Position numbers and translations under genes: made by a program
In this document: positions 7,081-15,748 of the stretch, in pieces
Layout: the number at the start of each line of letters is the position of its first letter
Numbering within the stretch: position 1 is the stretch's first letter
Notes under the pieces: model-generated
Seen by the model: the letters and a program-made list of their open reading frames with translations, nothing else
The model's database searches: none
What the model was told of the DNA's origin: nothing
NCBI GenBank assembly: GCA_018064855.1
Contig: JAGHUM010000103.1
Span: 1-36,875, forward strand
Source: Candidatus Physcocola equi
GTDB lineage: Bacteria > Bacteroidota > Bacteroidia > Bacteroidales > Paludibacteraceae
Length of the DNA stretch: 36,875 nucleotides
Reading direction: 5' to 3'

Positions 7081-8265
7081 ATGTACGAAAGAAATGACAT
7101 ACAAAAAATAATAAAACGTCTTCGTGAACCGAGAAAGTTCATGCAAGTTGTTATGGGTCCTCGTCAGGTCGGGAAGACTACTGGAGTTAAACAGGCTTTG
7201 AAAAAATGTGGAATCCCATATATCTTCTTCACTGCTGATGCCGTACCTGCTTCTAACTATGCTTGGATAAGTGAATGTTGGGCGGTGGCTCGTCAACGCA
7301 TAAAATCAGAAAAGTTGTCGGAAATAATTCTTGTGATAGATGAAATACAGAAAATTTTCAATTGGAGCGAAATAGTGAAAAAAGAATGGGATATGGATTC
7401 ATTTAATGAAATTCCAGTCAAAGTTGTTCTTTTGGGCTCATCACGGGTTATGATAGCAAAGGGCTTGTCGGAAAGCCTGGCAGGAAGATTTGAGTCTATC
7501 AAAATGTCTCATTGGAACTTACAGGAGATGCAGGACGCATTTGGATTCACAATGGACGAGTATATTTATTATGGAGGATATCCTGGTGCCGCAGACCTTA
7601 TACATGATGTGGAAAGGTGGGAGGAATATATTCATTCTTCAATAATCGAATCTACCATTAATAAGGATATTCTTATGAATACTCCGATAAACAAGCCTGC
7701 ATTGTTAAGGCAAACCTTTGAATTGTCTTCTTCATATTCAGGAGAAATATTGTCGCTGACTAAGATGTTGGGATCATTGCAAGACGCTGGAAATACGACA
7801 ACTTTATCGTCTTATCTTAATCTTTTGAACGACAGCGGTTTAGTGATAGGTCTGCAGAAATATGCAGTTGATATGGCAAGGAAAAGAGCCTCAGTGCCCA
7901 AATTTCAGGTTTATAATAACGCATTGAAAAATGTGTATTCAAATAAGCGTATTAACGATGCTTTGTCTGATCCGAAATTATGGGGACGCATCTACGAATC
8001 GGCCATAGGCGCACATATTGTAACTAATGCATTGATAGGCAACTATGAGGTATATTATTGGAGAGAAGGCAATCTGGAGGTCGATTATATAATAAAGAAG
8101 AGGAATGAATTGGTTGCCATTGAAGTAAAAAGTAATGATGAAAGGACAAATAAAGGTTTAGAATATGTAAGAGAACATTTCAATTGTTCTAAAACCTTGG
8201 TCGTTGGACCCAATGGATTTCCAGGGGAGACTTTCTTGAAAATGAATCCAGCAGAGTTGTTTTAA
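7081..8265 (+). CDS. ATPase of the AAA_14 / DUF4143 family
   Basis: A 394-residue protein. The N-terminal P-loop ATPase has Walker A GPRQVGKTT (residues 26-34), Walker B ILVIDEIQK (D87, E88) and the sensor-like VVLLGSSRVMI. The C-terminal DUF4143 domain includes SSSYSGEILS, LNDSGLVIGLQKY, and the nuclease-like end YYWREGNLEVDYIIKKRNELVAIEVKS, where the Asp, Glu and Lys resemble a PD-(D/E)xK-type fold. These proteins are abundant and paralogous in Bacteroidales, usually single genes, with unknown physiological function. It has its own promoter with tandem inverted repeats. It is more AT-rich than its neighbours, consistent with horizontal spread. A decayed relative lies at 17658-17814. Confidence 0.88.
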   Translation: MYERNDIQKIIKRLREPRKFMQVVMGPRQVGKTTGVKQALKKCGIPYIFFTADAVPASNYAWISECWAVARQRIKSEKLSEIILVIDEIQKIFNWSEIVKKEWDMDSFNEIPVKVVLLGSSRVMIAKGLSESLAGRFESIKMSHWNLQEMQDAFGFTMDEYIYYGGYPGAADLIHDVERWEEYIHSSIIESTINKDILMNTPINKPALLRQTFELSSSYSGEILSLTKMLGSLQDAGNTTTLSSYLNLLNDSGLVIGLQKYAVDMARKRASVPKFQVYNNALKNVYSNKRINDALSDPKLWGRIYESAIGAHIVTNALIGNYEVYYWREGNLEVDYIIKKRNELVAIEVKSNDERTNKGLEYVREHFNCSKTLVVGPNGFPGETFLKMNPAELF

Positions 8266-8320
8266 GGATTAAGAAGCCGTCCCACTCCCTTGGCTGAGTT
8301 TTGACTATGCGATCACAACA

Positions 8321-8366
8321 GATTGTCTCACAATCGTGAGCAGAAAATGAAAATTCCTTAACTTTG
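8321..8366 (+). promoter_or_regulatory. Promoter of the Lrp-type gene with overlapping inverted repeats
   Basis: The -7 box TAACTTTG is at 8359-8366. Upstream lie two overlapping inverted repeats, GATTGT-CTC-ACAATC (8321-8335) and CTCAC-AATC-GTGAG (8327-8340), centred close to the -33 region. A site here would suit autoregulation by the downstream Lrp protein. Confidence 0.45.
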
Positions 8367-8405
8367 CAAAATCAATAGAAGAATATTCTGTCAAATCAAC
8401 ACATT

Positions 8406-8876
8406 ATGGTCAATACTTCCACATTAGACGATATAGACATTCGCATCCTTCGCGAACTTCAACAAAACAGCCGACTCACCAACAAGGAACTGGCGGCACG
8501 CATTCACCTGAGCACCACCCCAACATTTGAGCGCCACAGACGTCTGGAACGTGAAGGGTATATCAAATCTTATACTACCATCGTGGACGCCGGACTAATC
8601 GACCGTGGTTTCACCGTGTTTTGCAACATCAGCACAAACAATATATTCAGAGACAAGATTGAAGACTTCCGCAATCATGTGGCGGAATGGAAAGAAGTGA
8701 CCGAATGCTACAACGTCAGCGGTGAGTTTGACTTTCAAATGAAGGTCTGCGTCAGCAGCATGAAAGCCTATCAGGAGTTTATCATCAACAAAGTGGGCGC
8801 CATCTCCTACATCACAAAAATCCAGTCGTCTTTCGTTATGGACACGCTGAAAGTCGCATACAGCGTGCCACTATAA
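8406..8876 (+). CDS. Lrp/AsnC family transcriptional regulator
   Basis: A 156-residue DNA-binding regulator. The N-terminal winged helix-turn-helix (about residues 6-60) has the family pattern LDDIDIRILRELQQNSR and LTNKELAARIHLS, followed by RHRRLEREGYIKSYTTIVD. The C-terminal RAM/AsnC ligand-binding domain (about 65-150) contains VTECYNVSGEFDFQMKV, where Lrp proteins bind amino acids at the oligomer interface. Length is normal. Proteins of this family often sense leucine, methionine or other amino acids. Its position between sulfur amino acid genes and surface-protein genes does not settle its targets. Its stop is only 3 bases from the stop of the convergent CotH gene, with no terminator between. 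Confidence 0.92.
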   Translation: MVNTSTLDDIDIRILRELQQNSRLTNKELAARIHLSTTPTFERHRRLEREGYIKSYTTIVDAGLIDRGFTVFCNISTNNIFRDKIEDFRNHVAEWKEVTECYNVSGEFDFQMKVCVSSMKAYQEFIINKVGAISYITKIQSSFVMDTLKVAYSVPL

Positions 8877-8879
8877 CGA

Positions 8880-11800
8880 TTATTCCACCACCACTTTCCA
8901 GCACTCTTTCTCAACTTTCACCAGATAGACACCCGGCGCTGGGAGAGAAATGCTGAAAATATCGGCATCCGATTTCTTATTTGCCACCAGATCGCCCAAC
9001 GACGAATAAACACGCACTTCGCAGTTTTTCGCATTGAGCACATAGACGGTCTTGCCCTGCGCAATCGCCTGTCTGCCGGCATCTTCCGCCACAACCTGCT
9101 CCATAGAGGTCTCATTCGGACAAACGATGCTTCCGTTGGCAGCCTTAGGGGTTGCTGTAATAATATCATTACCCTCTTTGTCTTTGCAGACAGCAAACAC
9201 TTTCATGACTGACGCACCATCGGTCTCACGACCAAACGATTCATCAGCATTATGAGGAGTGTAGGTGATGCTGCTCAACTCCACGTCGGCATCGCGATAC
9301 TGCTGACGCAACACGATTTTCTCCGCCTCGGTGACACCAAGTTTGAAATCCAGATGCAACGCTCCCAAATCAGGAGACTTGTCCGCCCACAGCAGTTTAT
9401 AACCATGAGCCGGCACCACAGTTTCAGCACTTCCGGCAGGAATGGTACACTTCACCATCTTTGTCTCGTTTTCAATCGTCATTCCGGCAAGGTCAACGTC
9501 AGCATCGCCTCCGTTATACACCTCTATCCAGTCCGATGCCTCACCATTTTCGTCCAAATATGAATGGTTGGAAGCGCACACCTCATTCAGATGCAGATTC
9601 TCAGGGAGAATGCAAGCGGGATCATACTCGAAATAGATGGTAAACTTCAATTCGGTGGAATCGGCAATTCTTGTCAACGCATTACCCGTATATCTGCTGC
9701 CATCTTCGTTTCTGACGGTGACATTGTTGACCGCCCATTTCTCAATCTTATAACCATAAGGCACAAATGGCTCCACCTTCACCCGTTCGTTGTTATACAT
9801 CCAGGTGTTGAACTTCGCCTCGTTTTTCAATCTCTTGTTGAGCAGGAACGAGAAACCCGGCATCTCATCGTTCGGGAAGACCGTTCTGACCTTGATGTTG
9901 ACCGTATCATCGCCCAAACCATATTCTTTCTTCAACTGGGCAATAACATATTTTTTGCGTTCTTTTGCAAACACACGCATCTTTTCTATCTCCTCATCGT
10001 AGGTTGTCAAATTGCCCGGACAATCCAATTTCCCTGAGTTTTTGATTGTAGCGCACATTTCATGTTCGGTCAAATCCCAAATAGAGTCGATCTTGGTGTC
10101 GATTCTTTCCGGGGTGAACACATGATCCATTCTGTCTAAATACTGGTCGAGAAATCTCCAGCGGAAGTCCTCGTTTTTCATGCACGATTTCAGCAGGATG
10201 ATTGAGCGCTCCAACGAACCATTTTTCATGAGTGTGGTAGCAAAATCAAGCATGCAGGTATCCAATTTTGTGGCTTTTGAGAGACCGAAATCGGTATCGA
10301 AAACAATCCAGCGGAATCTGCCGCCATCGTGCTTTCTCCACATCTTGGTGTTGTTGGTCACCCAGTCGGTATTACCCACATATTGCTCCAAAATCTGGTA
10401 ATCCTGGTATTCATCAATATCCATGTGCGTATCGAGTATGTCGTAGAAATTGTCATCCGCATATCTGTTGCTGACAAAATCGATCATCTTGGTATAAGCA
10501 TCCATGGTTCCCTTATCGCAGACATATCCGGTTGTGACATAAAGCAAATCGATTTCATCTTCATCCAGCCCGTAGTTGTGATAAACGAAATCCTCGTCTG
10601 TACGCTCGGTGAGAATCATCATGCCATAATACTGTCCGTTCAGATAAAACGCTACGGGCTGCGCCTCTTGCTTGTCGAGATTCATTCCGTCGGCAAGGCT
10701 CTGGATGAACATATCCCTCCAGCGAGGTTGCACATAGGAATAACCGTTTCCTCCGTTGCGAAGGGCAAGGCTCTTATACTTTTTATATGAGCGGTCTGGG
10801 AAAAAAGCGTTGTAGGTCATCTTGTTTTTGCCCGAACGCTTGTTGGCTTTAATTTTCAAACTTTTAGCCACATGAACTCTGGTGCAACCACCATACACGC
10901 CGATTTCGACTTCCTGGTTATCCACCACCTTCCCATCGAGTATATACTCAAAATTGGCAGAGCGCATCCAGTCTTGATTGTAGTTGGCCACAGCAGAGCA
11001 ACCATTGGTTCCGTTTTTCCCCACCACATATATCCCGACCATGTCTCCTTCAAGGTCTTCCTGGTTGGCAGTGAGTGAAACAACAGGCAAATTTCTGCCT
11101 GGAATGCTTTTACATTCGTTGTGAAATTTGTCTGGCAAAATGTAACTACCTGTCAATATCTCGCTATAGAGCATGCCGTCTTTGTAGGCTCTCGCACGCA
11201 AAGAGGTGGTTTGGTCCACCGCAATTGCCCCACTATACAGTTTCCCTTTTTCCGGGGTGGGTATGTCGCCGTTTGTGGTGAAGTAGATTTTCGCTCCATC
11301 GGTCGCGCAGGCCAACTCCACATTCAGTCCTTCCGCATGCAAACCAGGAGTACCCGTCATAAAAGACGGAGTCGCCACGCGGTTGGTGATTTCAGTAACC
11401 AGTTTATCGTTTTCTTTCCCCGGAGTGGGGTGCATAAAACCCTTCTCGCAATACGACAGATGTGGGTACTGCTTAGGATAAGCAATCGAGATGCTTTGTC
11501 CGTCTTTCTCAAAAGAGATGGAGCCAGCATCTGTGGAAAGTTTCTGCCCCACTCTGCCTACATAATTGGATTGCACTCTCGAAGCTGTCTTACTGCCGGT
11601 CTCGCTCTTCCCGAAAAACAAAAGGGAATAACCGGATGGTACGATATGTGAAGAATCCAACCTCACACTCCAATTCGTTTCGCCTTCCTTGATGTTTGTC
11701 ACCGTCCATCCTTTAAGATCCACGCTGCCACCATCGTTGTAAAACTCAACGTAACCATCGTAGTTATATTTATCGCTGACAATCGTAGCGACATTATTGG

Positions 11801-11888
11801 TCATTATCTCCGTAATGCGGACCCCGGCATTCGCGCTTGAGAAACAAAACAACGAAATCAATATGTAAAAGCAGTCTGTTTTTTTCAT
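8880..11888 (-). CDS. Secreted CotH kinase-family protein with lamin-tail domains
   Basis: A 1002-residue surface or secreted protein. Order: signal peptide (1-21); lamin-tail domain (about 22-150, VRITEIMTNN...GYVEFYNDGG); chitobiase-type C-terminal fold (about 175-250, GAKIYFTTNGDIPT); CotH kinase-like domain (about 265-660) with FYLNGQYYGMMILTERTDEDFV and the DFG-like RWIVFDTDFGLS; a second lamin-tail domain (about 795-895, LNEVCASNHSYLDENGEASD); and a type IX-like C-terminal tail (about 930-1002, VRVYSSLGDLV...PGVYLVKVEKE). Bacillus CotH phosphorylates spore coat proteins; the substrate here is unknown. It follows the other CotH gene by 64 bases on the same strand, so they are probably co-transcribed. 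Confidence 0.88.
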   Translation of the reverse strand: MKKTDCFYILISLFCFSSANAGVRITEIMTNNVATIVSDKYNYDGYVEFYNDGGSVDLKGWTVTNIKEGETNWSVRLDSSHIVPSGYSLLFFGKSETGSKTASRVQSNYVGRVGQKLSTDAGSISFEKDGQSISIAYPKQYPHLSYCEKGFMHPTPGKENDKLVTEITNRVATPSFMTGTPGLHAEGLNVELACATDGAKIYFTTNGDIPTPEKGKLYSGAIAVDQTTSLRARAYKDGMLYSEILTGSYILPDKFHNECKSIPGRNLPVVSLTANQEDLEGDMVGIYVVGKNGTNGCSAVANYNQDWMRSANFEYILDGKVVDNQEVEIGVYGGCTRVHVAKSLKIKANKRSGKNKMTYNAFFPDRSYKKYKSLALRNGGNGYSYVQPRWRDMFIQSLADGMNLDKQEAQPVAFYLNGQYYGMMILTERTDEDFVYHNYGLDEDEIDLLYVTTGYVCDKGTMDAYTKMIDFVSNRYADDNFYDILDTHMDIDEYQDYQILEQYVGNTDWVTNNTKMWRKHDGGRFRWIVFDTDFGLSKATKLDTCMLDFATTLMKNGSLERSIILLKSCMKNEDFRWRFLDQYLDRMDHVFTPERIDTKIDSIWDLTEHEMCATIKNSGKLDCPGNLTTYDEEIEKMRVFAKERKKYVIAQLKKEYGLGDDTVNIKVRTVFPNDEMPGFSFLLNKRLKNEAKFNTWMYNNERVKVEPFVPYGYKIEKWAVNNVTVRNEDGSRYTGNALTRIADSTELKFTIYFEYDPACILPENLHLNEVCASNHSYLDENGEASDWIEVYNGGDADVDLAGMTIENETKMVKCTIPAGSAETVVPAHGYKLLWADKSPDLGALHLDFKLGVTEAEKIVLRQQYRDADVELSSITYTPHNADESFGRETDGASVMKVFAVCKDKEGNDIITATPKAANGSIVCPNETSMEQVVAEDAGRQAIAQGKTVYVLNAKNCEVRVYSSLGDLVANKKSDADIFSISLPAPGVYLVKVEKECWKVVVE

Positions 11889-11952
11889 ATTTGCAGATAG
11901 TTAATTTTTACAAAATTACATTTTTCAATCACAATAAACAATATCCGTAACA

Positions 11953-14475
11953 TTATTCTTTCAACAATTTGACAGCATGTATTTTGTTGCCCAATGAATC
12001 ACAAATAACAACGATATTGACATCTTCTTGCTGATGGCGATCTTGGAGTTGTTCGTAATTATAGGAGCCAAGGAACACACCCCCTATAGTATAAACCATA
12101 TAGGTCAGGTCTTGAGGGTTTCTGCTCGCCACGACAGGAGCGCTTGTCAAAGATCCGTTTTTAGAATAGCCATCCGTCATCACGACATTTTTTGCGCCCT
12201 CGGGTATGCTGTAGCGAAGCACTTCATTGGCGTAATGTTCAATCACCTTTTCGTTGTCTAAATTATAGGAGATGGTCCAATTTGTGGTGACAGAATCGCT
12301 GGTTGGCACCGGTGACGGAATGTCCAGATAAGAGATGTGGTCCGAGCCAGACGCATGGAGTCCGTAAATATCCAACTTATCATCGTGCGACAAATAGATC
12401 ACCCTGCCTTCATAGAAGTGACCATCGTACCTGTTTTCGGGCAACGGATTGTTGTTGAAATAGATGATAGAATCGTGGTGCATACCTTTTACGGTCAGTT
12501 GAGTGGTATCTCCCAAGCCAAAATAATCGCCGAGGTCTTTCGCATGAAATTGACGACGAAAATCCAGCCAATCGTACATAAATTCCGCTTCGCCCAAATA
12601 AAAATTGAATTCCTTGGCTGTCATCACCGAAGACATCTCACTGAATATGGTGTCCAACATTTTATTGGTATTGTTTTCCGACCAAACAGTCGAAGCAAGA
12701 ACCGATACGCGGTCAATATATGGCTGCCTGAACTTGCCGAAAGAGAACATTTTAATAAACAACTCACTGGCAGCATCTGTGTTGAAATAATAATCACGAT
12801 AAGGATCTTCCCGCATCAGATATTTGTAATAGGGCAGATCCACTTCAATGCATGCTGCATCCAGATCTTTCAAGATAAATCGCCATTTTTTCGAGCCTTC
12901 CTTATCGTACCAATAAGCGATGTTGTTGTTGGGCCAATCAATATTCGCAAAGAAAGCGTGGAGCGACACATAGTTCATAAATTCGTTCACATCCAACTCG
13001 TCGGCCATTTCTACGTACGATGTCTCGGATGAACGGAACTTACTCAAAAAACGTTTGCAGTTTGGAAAATCCGACAGGTCATCATAATCAATGAAGTGAA
13101 AAGAGACATCCATAAACTCAATATCTTCTTTTTTGCCATAGTTGGCCCATACATAATCGTCGTTGGCACGTTCCTGCAAATGCATATAATTTTTGAATAC
13201 CCCGTTTATGAAGAACTGTACATTTCGGTGTGCCTGGAAGTCAATATCAAAATATTTAGCAAACCGACCAATGGAGTTTTGCGTAAACATATCTCTCAAG
13301 CCATATATGTTTAAGTCCTGACTTGAAGAGCGGATTGCCAAACTCTTTTGTCTGTCAGCATCAGGTCTGAGATCTTCCCAAAAAGTTCCCACAAAGTGCT
13401 TGTCGCCAAATCGCTTGTTGGATTTTATAGCCATCGACTTCACTTTGAGATCCTTACGCGAGACAGCACCAGTTATATGTGTCTCGGCAAGTTGGTTGAA
13501 ATCGGGTCCGTCTTCTTTTCTTGAATAGTATTCCACATTAACCGGACGACGCCAATTATACTGGTAATTCTGGTTACCATCGTAAGAGCGTGGCGAAGGG
13601 TTGTCTCTATGGTTTTGGTAATAGTAGTCGAAAGATGAGCAGATACCCAAAATGCTACCATACAAATAATCTGGATTACACGTCATGCTGATAATCGGCA
13701 TATCATTATCCACGCCAAAAAGATAGGTCTGCGTTTTGCTGATTTTGCTTATTGCCTGATCACTGAATGGCTTTGCCCTGACCACCGTATTCTTCCATAT
13801 ATAAATGGAATCTTGCAGTATATTGCTGTTTTCCGTCGGTTCGGTGCCGTCGGTGGTGTATCGTATCACCGCATCGTCGGGATAATCGCCTTTCATACTC
13901 ACATACAACCAGAACGGCTCTTTGACGCTTCCTCCTTTTACGGAGAAATCGACTTTCTTCATCACCCATTCGGTGTTGGTATTGTTGTTGGCAGCCTCGG
14001 GTGTGGCAATTCTGAAATGTGAGAGACTGTCTCGGTTGTCGGGCAGACGCCCCCACGAGACTTCTGGCGAAATCATTTCAGGATAGTGCATTGAATCGGC
14101 GAAAACGCCCTTGCTGTCCCACAAATAAATGGCTCCTGGTTTGTCGCTGTTCAATCGGAAATTGGTATGTTCCTTAAAATTCCCTTTATCACAATATACA
14201 AGGGCATAACCGTTTGCCTCAACAACCATCGAGTTGGGAATCGTGTAAGCAGACGATTTGTCGTTTTTTTCTGCAATCATATAGCCTTTCAGGTCAACAG
14301 ACTCTTCGCCTGAATTATGAATCTCCACCCAAGAATCGGGAAATTCATTGTAGTAATCGAGCACACCACCGAAGTTGCTCTGCATGATCTCATTGATGGA
14401 AACGCCAGCAAACAATGACTCTGTATGGAACACAAGAACGACTATTGCTGATTTCGCAATATCTCTTATTTTCAT
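11953..14475 (-). CDS. Secreted CotH kinase-family protein with lamin-tail domain
   Basis: An 840-residue protein related in layout to the next gene downstream. Signal peptide (1-23), lamin-tail domain (about 24-140, VSINEIMQSNFGG...SWVEIHNSGEESVDL), chitobiase-type fold (about 195-255, AVIRYTTDGTEPTE), then a CotH-like domain (about 265-660) with FINGVFKNYMHLQERANDDYV and WRFILKDLDAACIEV. The last position differs from the DFG-like FDTDFG of its partner, so catalytic activity may differ or be lost. The C-terminal 150 residues are divergent and end without a clear sorting signal, although YMVYTIGGVFLGS resembles the start of one. First gene of a two-gene unit, with its own promoter at 14559-14590. 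Confidence 0.85.
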   Translation of the reverse strand: MKIRDIAKSAIVVLVFHTESLFAGVSINEIMQSNFGGVLDYYNEFPDSWVEIHNSGEESVDLKGYMIAEKNDKSSAYTIPNSMVVEANGYALVYCDKGNFKEHTNFRLNSDKPGAIYLWDSKGVFADSMHYPEMISPEVSWGRLPDNRDSLSHFRIATPEAANNNTNTEWVMKKVDFSVKGGSVKEPFWLYVSMKGDYPDDAVIRYTTDGTEPTENSNILQDSIYIWKNTVVRAKPFSDQAISKISKTQTYLFGVDNDMPIISMTCNPDYLYGSILGICSSFDYYYQNHRDNPSPRSYDGNQNYQYNWRRPVNVEYYSRKEDGPDFNQLAETHITGAVSRKDLKVKSMAIKSNKRFGDKHFVGTFWEDLRPDADRQKSLAIRSSSQDLNIYGLRDMFTQNSIGRFAKYFDIDFQAHRNVQFFINGVFKNYMHLQERANDDYVWANYGKKEDIEFMDVSFHFIDYDDLSDFPNCKRFLSKFRSSETSYVEMADELDVNEFMNYVSLHAFFANIDWPNNNIAYWYDKEGSKKWRFILKDLDAACIEVDLPYYKYLMREDPYRDYYFNTDAASELFIKMFSFGKFRQPYIDRVSVLASTVWSENNTNKMLDTIFSEMSSVMTAKEFNFYLGEAEFMYDWLDFRRQFHAKDLGDYFGLGDTTQLTVKGMHHDSIIYFNNNPLPENRYDGHFYEGRVIYLSHDDKLDIYGLHASGSDHISYLDIPSPVPTSDSVTTNWTISYNLDNEKVIEHYANEVLRYSIPEGAKNVVMTDGYSKNGSLTSAPVVASRNPQDLTYMVYTIGGVFLGSYNYEQLQDRHQQEDVNIVVICDSLGNKIHAVKLLKE

Positions 14476-14558
14476 TTTTCTTATTATTTATAATACACAT
14501 ATAGTTAGGTATTTCCTTCTAACAGATTCATCATAGAAGAAAACATCAATTGACTACG

Positions 14559-14590
14559 CAAATATATGCAATTTATAGACAACGGACAAA
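14559..14590 (-). promoter_or_regulatory. Promoter of the CotH gene pair
   Basis: On the minus strand TTTG (14590-14587) is followed after 20 bases by TATATTTG (14566-14559), matching the Bacteroidetes -33/-7 consensus. The leader to the ATG at 14475 is about 80 bases. Confidence 0.65.
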
Positions 14591-14593
14591 AAA

Positions 14594-14646
14594 ACTCGCC
14601 GCAGACAGCTTTATGGTGGGCTTTCTGCAGACGAGTCTTTTTTACC
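14594..14646 (+). terminator. Hairpin with T-run between divergent promoters
   Basis: ACTCG (14594-14598) pairs with CGAGT (14632-14636), with further GCAGA/TCTGC pairing inside and a run of T from 14638. In form it is a rho-independent terminator, but no gene on the plus strand ends just before it. It could be a relic, the end of an unseen small RNA, or insulation between divergent promoters. Confidence 0.5.
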
Positions 14647-14776
14647 ACAATACAATTGTGAAACCAACGCACACAGAAAAACAAAACACATCCACCAATA
14701 TTTCAATTAATATGTTTTTATATTATGCGACAAATAACGTAGTTTTGTAAAAAAAACATCACTACACTTTATATTC

Positions 14777-15712
14777 ATGAAAAAAGGAAAACTGACTCTT
14801 ATCCTACTCGTTGCAGCAGTAGCACTTCACCTTATAAAAGCATTTGACACGCCATTTAACCTAATTTTCATTTTTGGGACCATGGCCATTGCTGCAGCTT
14901 TCAATATGATTTTGCCAACCAGAATGAGTTGGGAACTGGATGCTGATGAACTGGATAATATAAATGGTATTAACGGCCTTTCTACAAATAACATGGAAGA
15001 CCTTACTGAAGATCATGCCAAAGCCTATTCAAAATACCGCATCTTTGAAGTCAGCCTATTTATGAGCATCACTGTCTTGATGGTCGGAGCCATGTTTAAA
15101 GCACAACGTTGGCCTGGTGCATCGCCAATGCTCTTAGTTGGCTCCATCACTGTGGTGGCATCATCCTTAGCAATTCTTTTGCTGGTCAAGCCACACAATT
15201 GCACCTATAGCAAAATGATAACAAAAGTGGCGATTGCAAGTATCGTATTTACAGCAATCATGGGAACCGGGAAATACATTAGCGCCATTCGTTCCTTTCG
15301 CTTCAAGGATTATCCGCACTACGTCGAGGTAATCAGTTCCGGCACCACTTCACCTAATGAAAAAGCGATTGAATTTGAAAAAGTTGCAGCTCTTAGCGCA
15401 AACGACTACAACCGCTTGGACGCCACACATGCTAAAGCACTTGAATTGGCACAAAAAGATAAAGACTCCAAAGTAATCTACATATTAGTCAATATGATAG
15501 ACAAATCGGGGGGATTAGTTAAAAATACAGTGTTCGATGCCGAATATTTATGGGGGGCACCTTCCCCATTAGAAGAATATGCCTCAGAAAAAATTTCTTT
15601 GTTTACAAATCCCGACATAAAATTCTATGTCGTTTCCAACAACCCTCAGGAAGCAAAAGAATTATTAGCCCAAAAGTCTGTTGAAGGAAAGGAAATTATT
15701 ATTGTGGAATAG
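14777..15712 (+). CDS. Multi-pass membrane protein with GldL-like motif, function unknown
   Basis: A 311-residue protein with about five hydrophobic helices, roughly residues 6-20, 26-46, 95-113, 124-145 and 152-173, then a soluble C-terminal part of about 135 residues. The stretch VGAMFKAQRWPGA between two helices resembles the conserved FK-x-x-x-WPGA motif of the gliding/type IX motor protein GldL, but the rest, with five helices and no long coiled C-terminus, does not match GldL. I therefore call it an unknown membrane protein sharing that motif. A -7 box (14740-14747) precedes it. Only 36 bases separate it from the downstream GH16 gene, so the two may form one transcript. Confidence 0.75.
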   Translation: MKKGKLTLILLVAAVALHLIKAFDTPFNLIFIFGTMAIAAAFNMILPTRMSWELDADELDNINGINGLSTNNMEDLTEDHAKAYSKYRIFEVSLFMSITVLMVGAMFKAQRWPGASPMLLVGSITVVASSLAILLLVKPHNCTYSKMITKVAIASIVFTAIMGTGKYISAIRSFRFKDYPHYVEVISSGTTSPNEKAIEFEKVAALSANDYNRLDATHAKALELAQKDKDSKVIYILVNMIDKSGGLVKNTVFDAEYLWGAPSPLEEYASEKISLFTNPDIKFYVVSNNPQEAKELLAQKSVEGKEIIIVE

Positions 15713-15748
15713 CATAGGGCCGATGTCCTGCAAAAAATCCTTTATCAA

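Larger units (their letters stand above)
14476..14776. other. Divergent intergenic region between CotH genes and the GldL-like gene
   Basis: This 301-base region holds the CotH promoter (14559-14590), the orphan hairpin (14594-14646) and a -7 box TAGTTTTG (14740-14747) for the plus-strand gene. A short frame at 14550-14750 overlaps the hairpin and has no recognisable features; I do not call it a gene. Confidence 0.55.

Noticed and set aside
12337..13032. A 231-codon frame antisense to the CotH gene
   Set aside because: It is a shadow frame without signal, motif or promoter.
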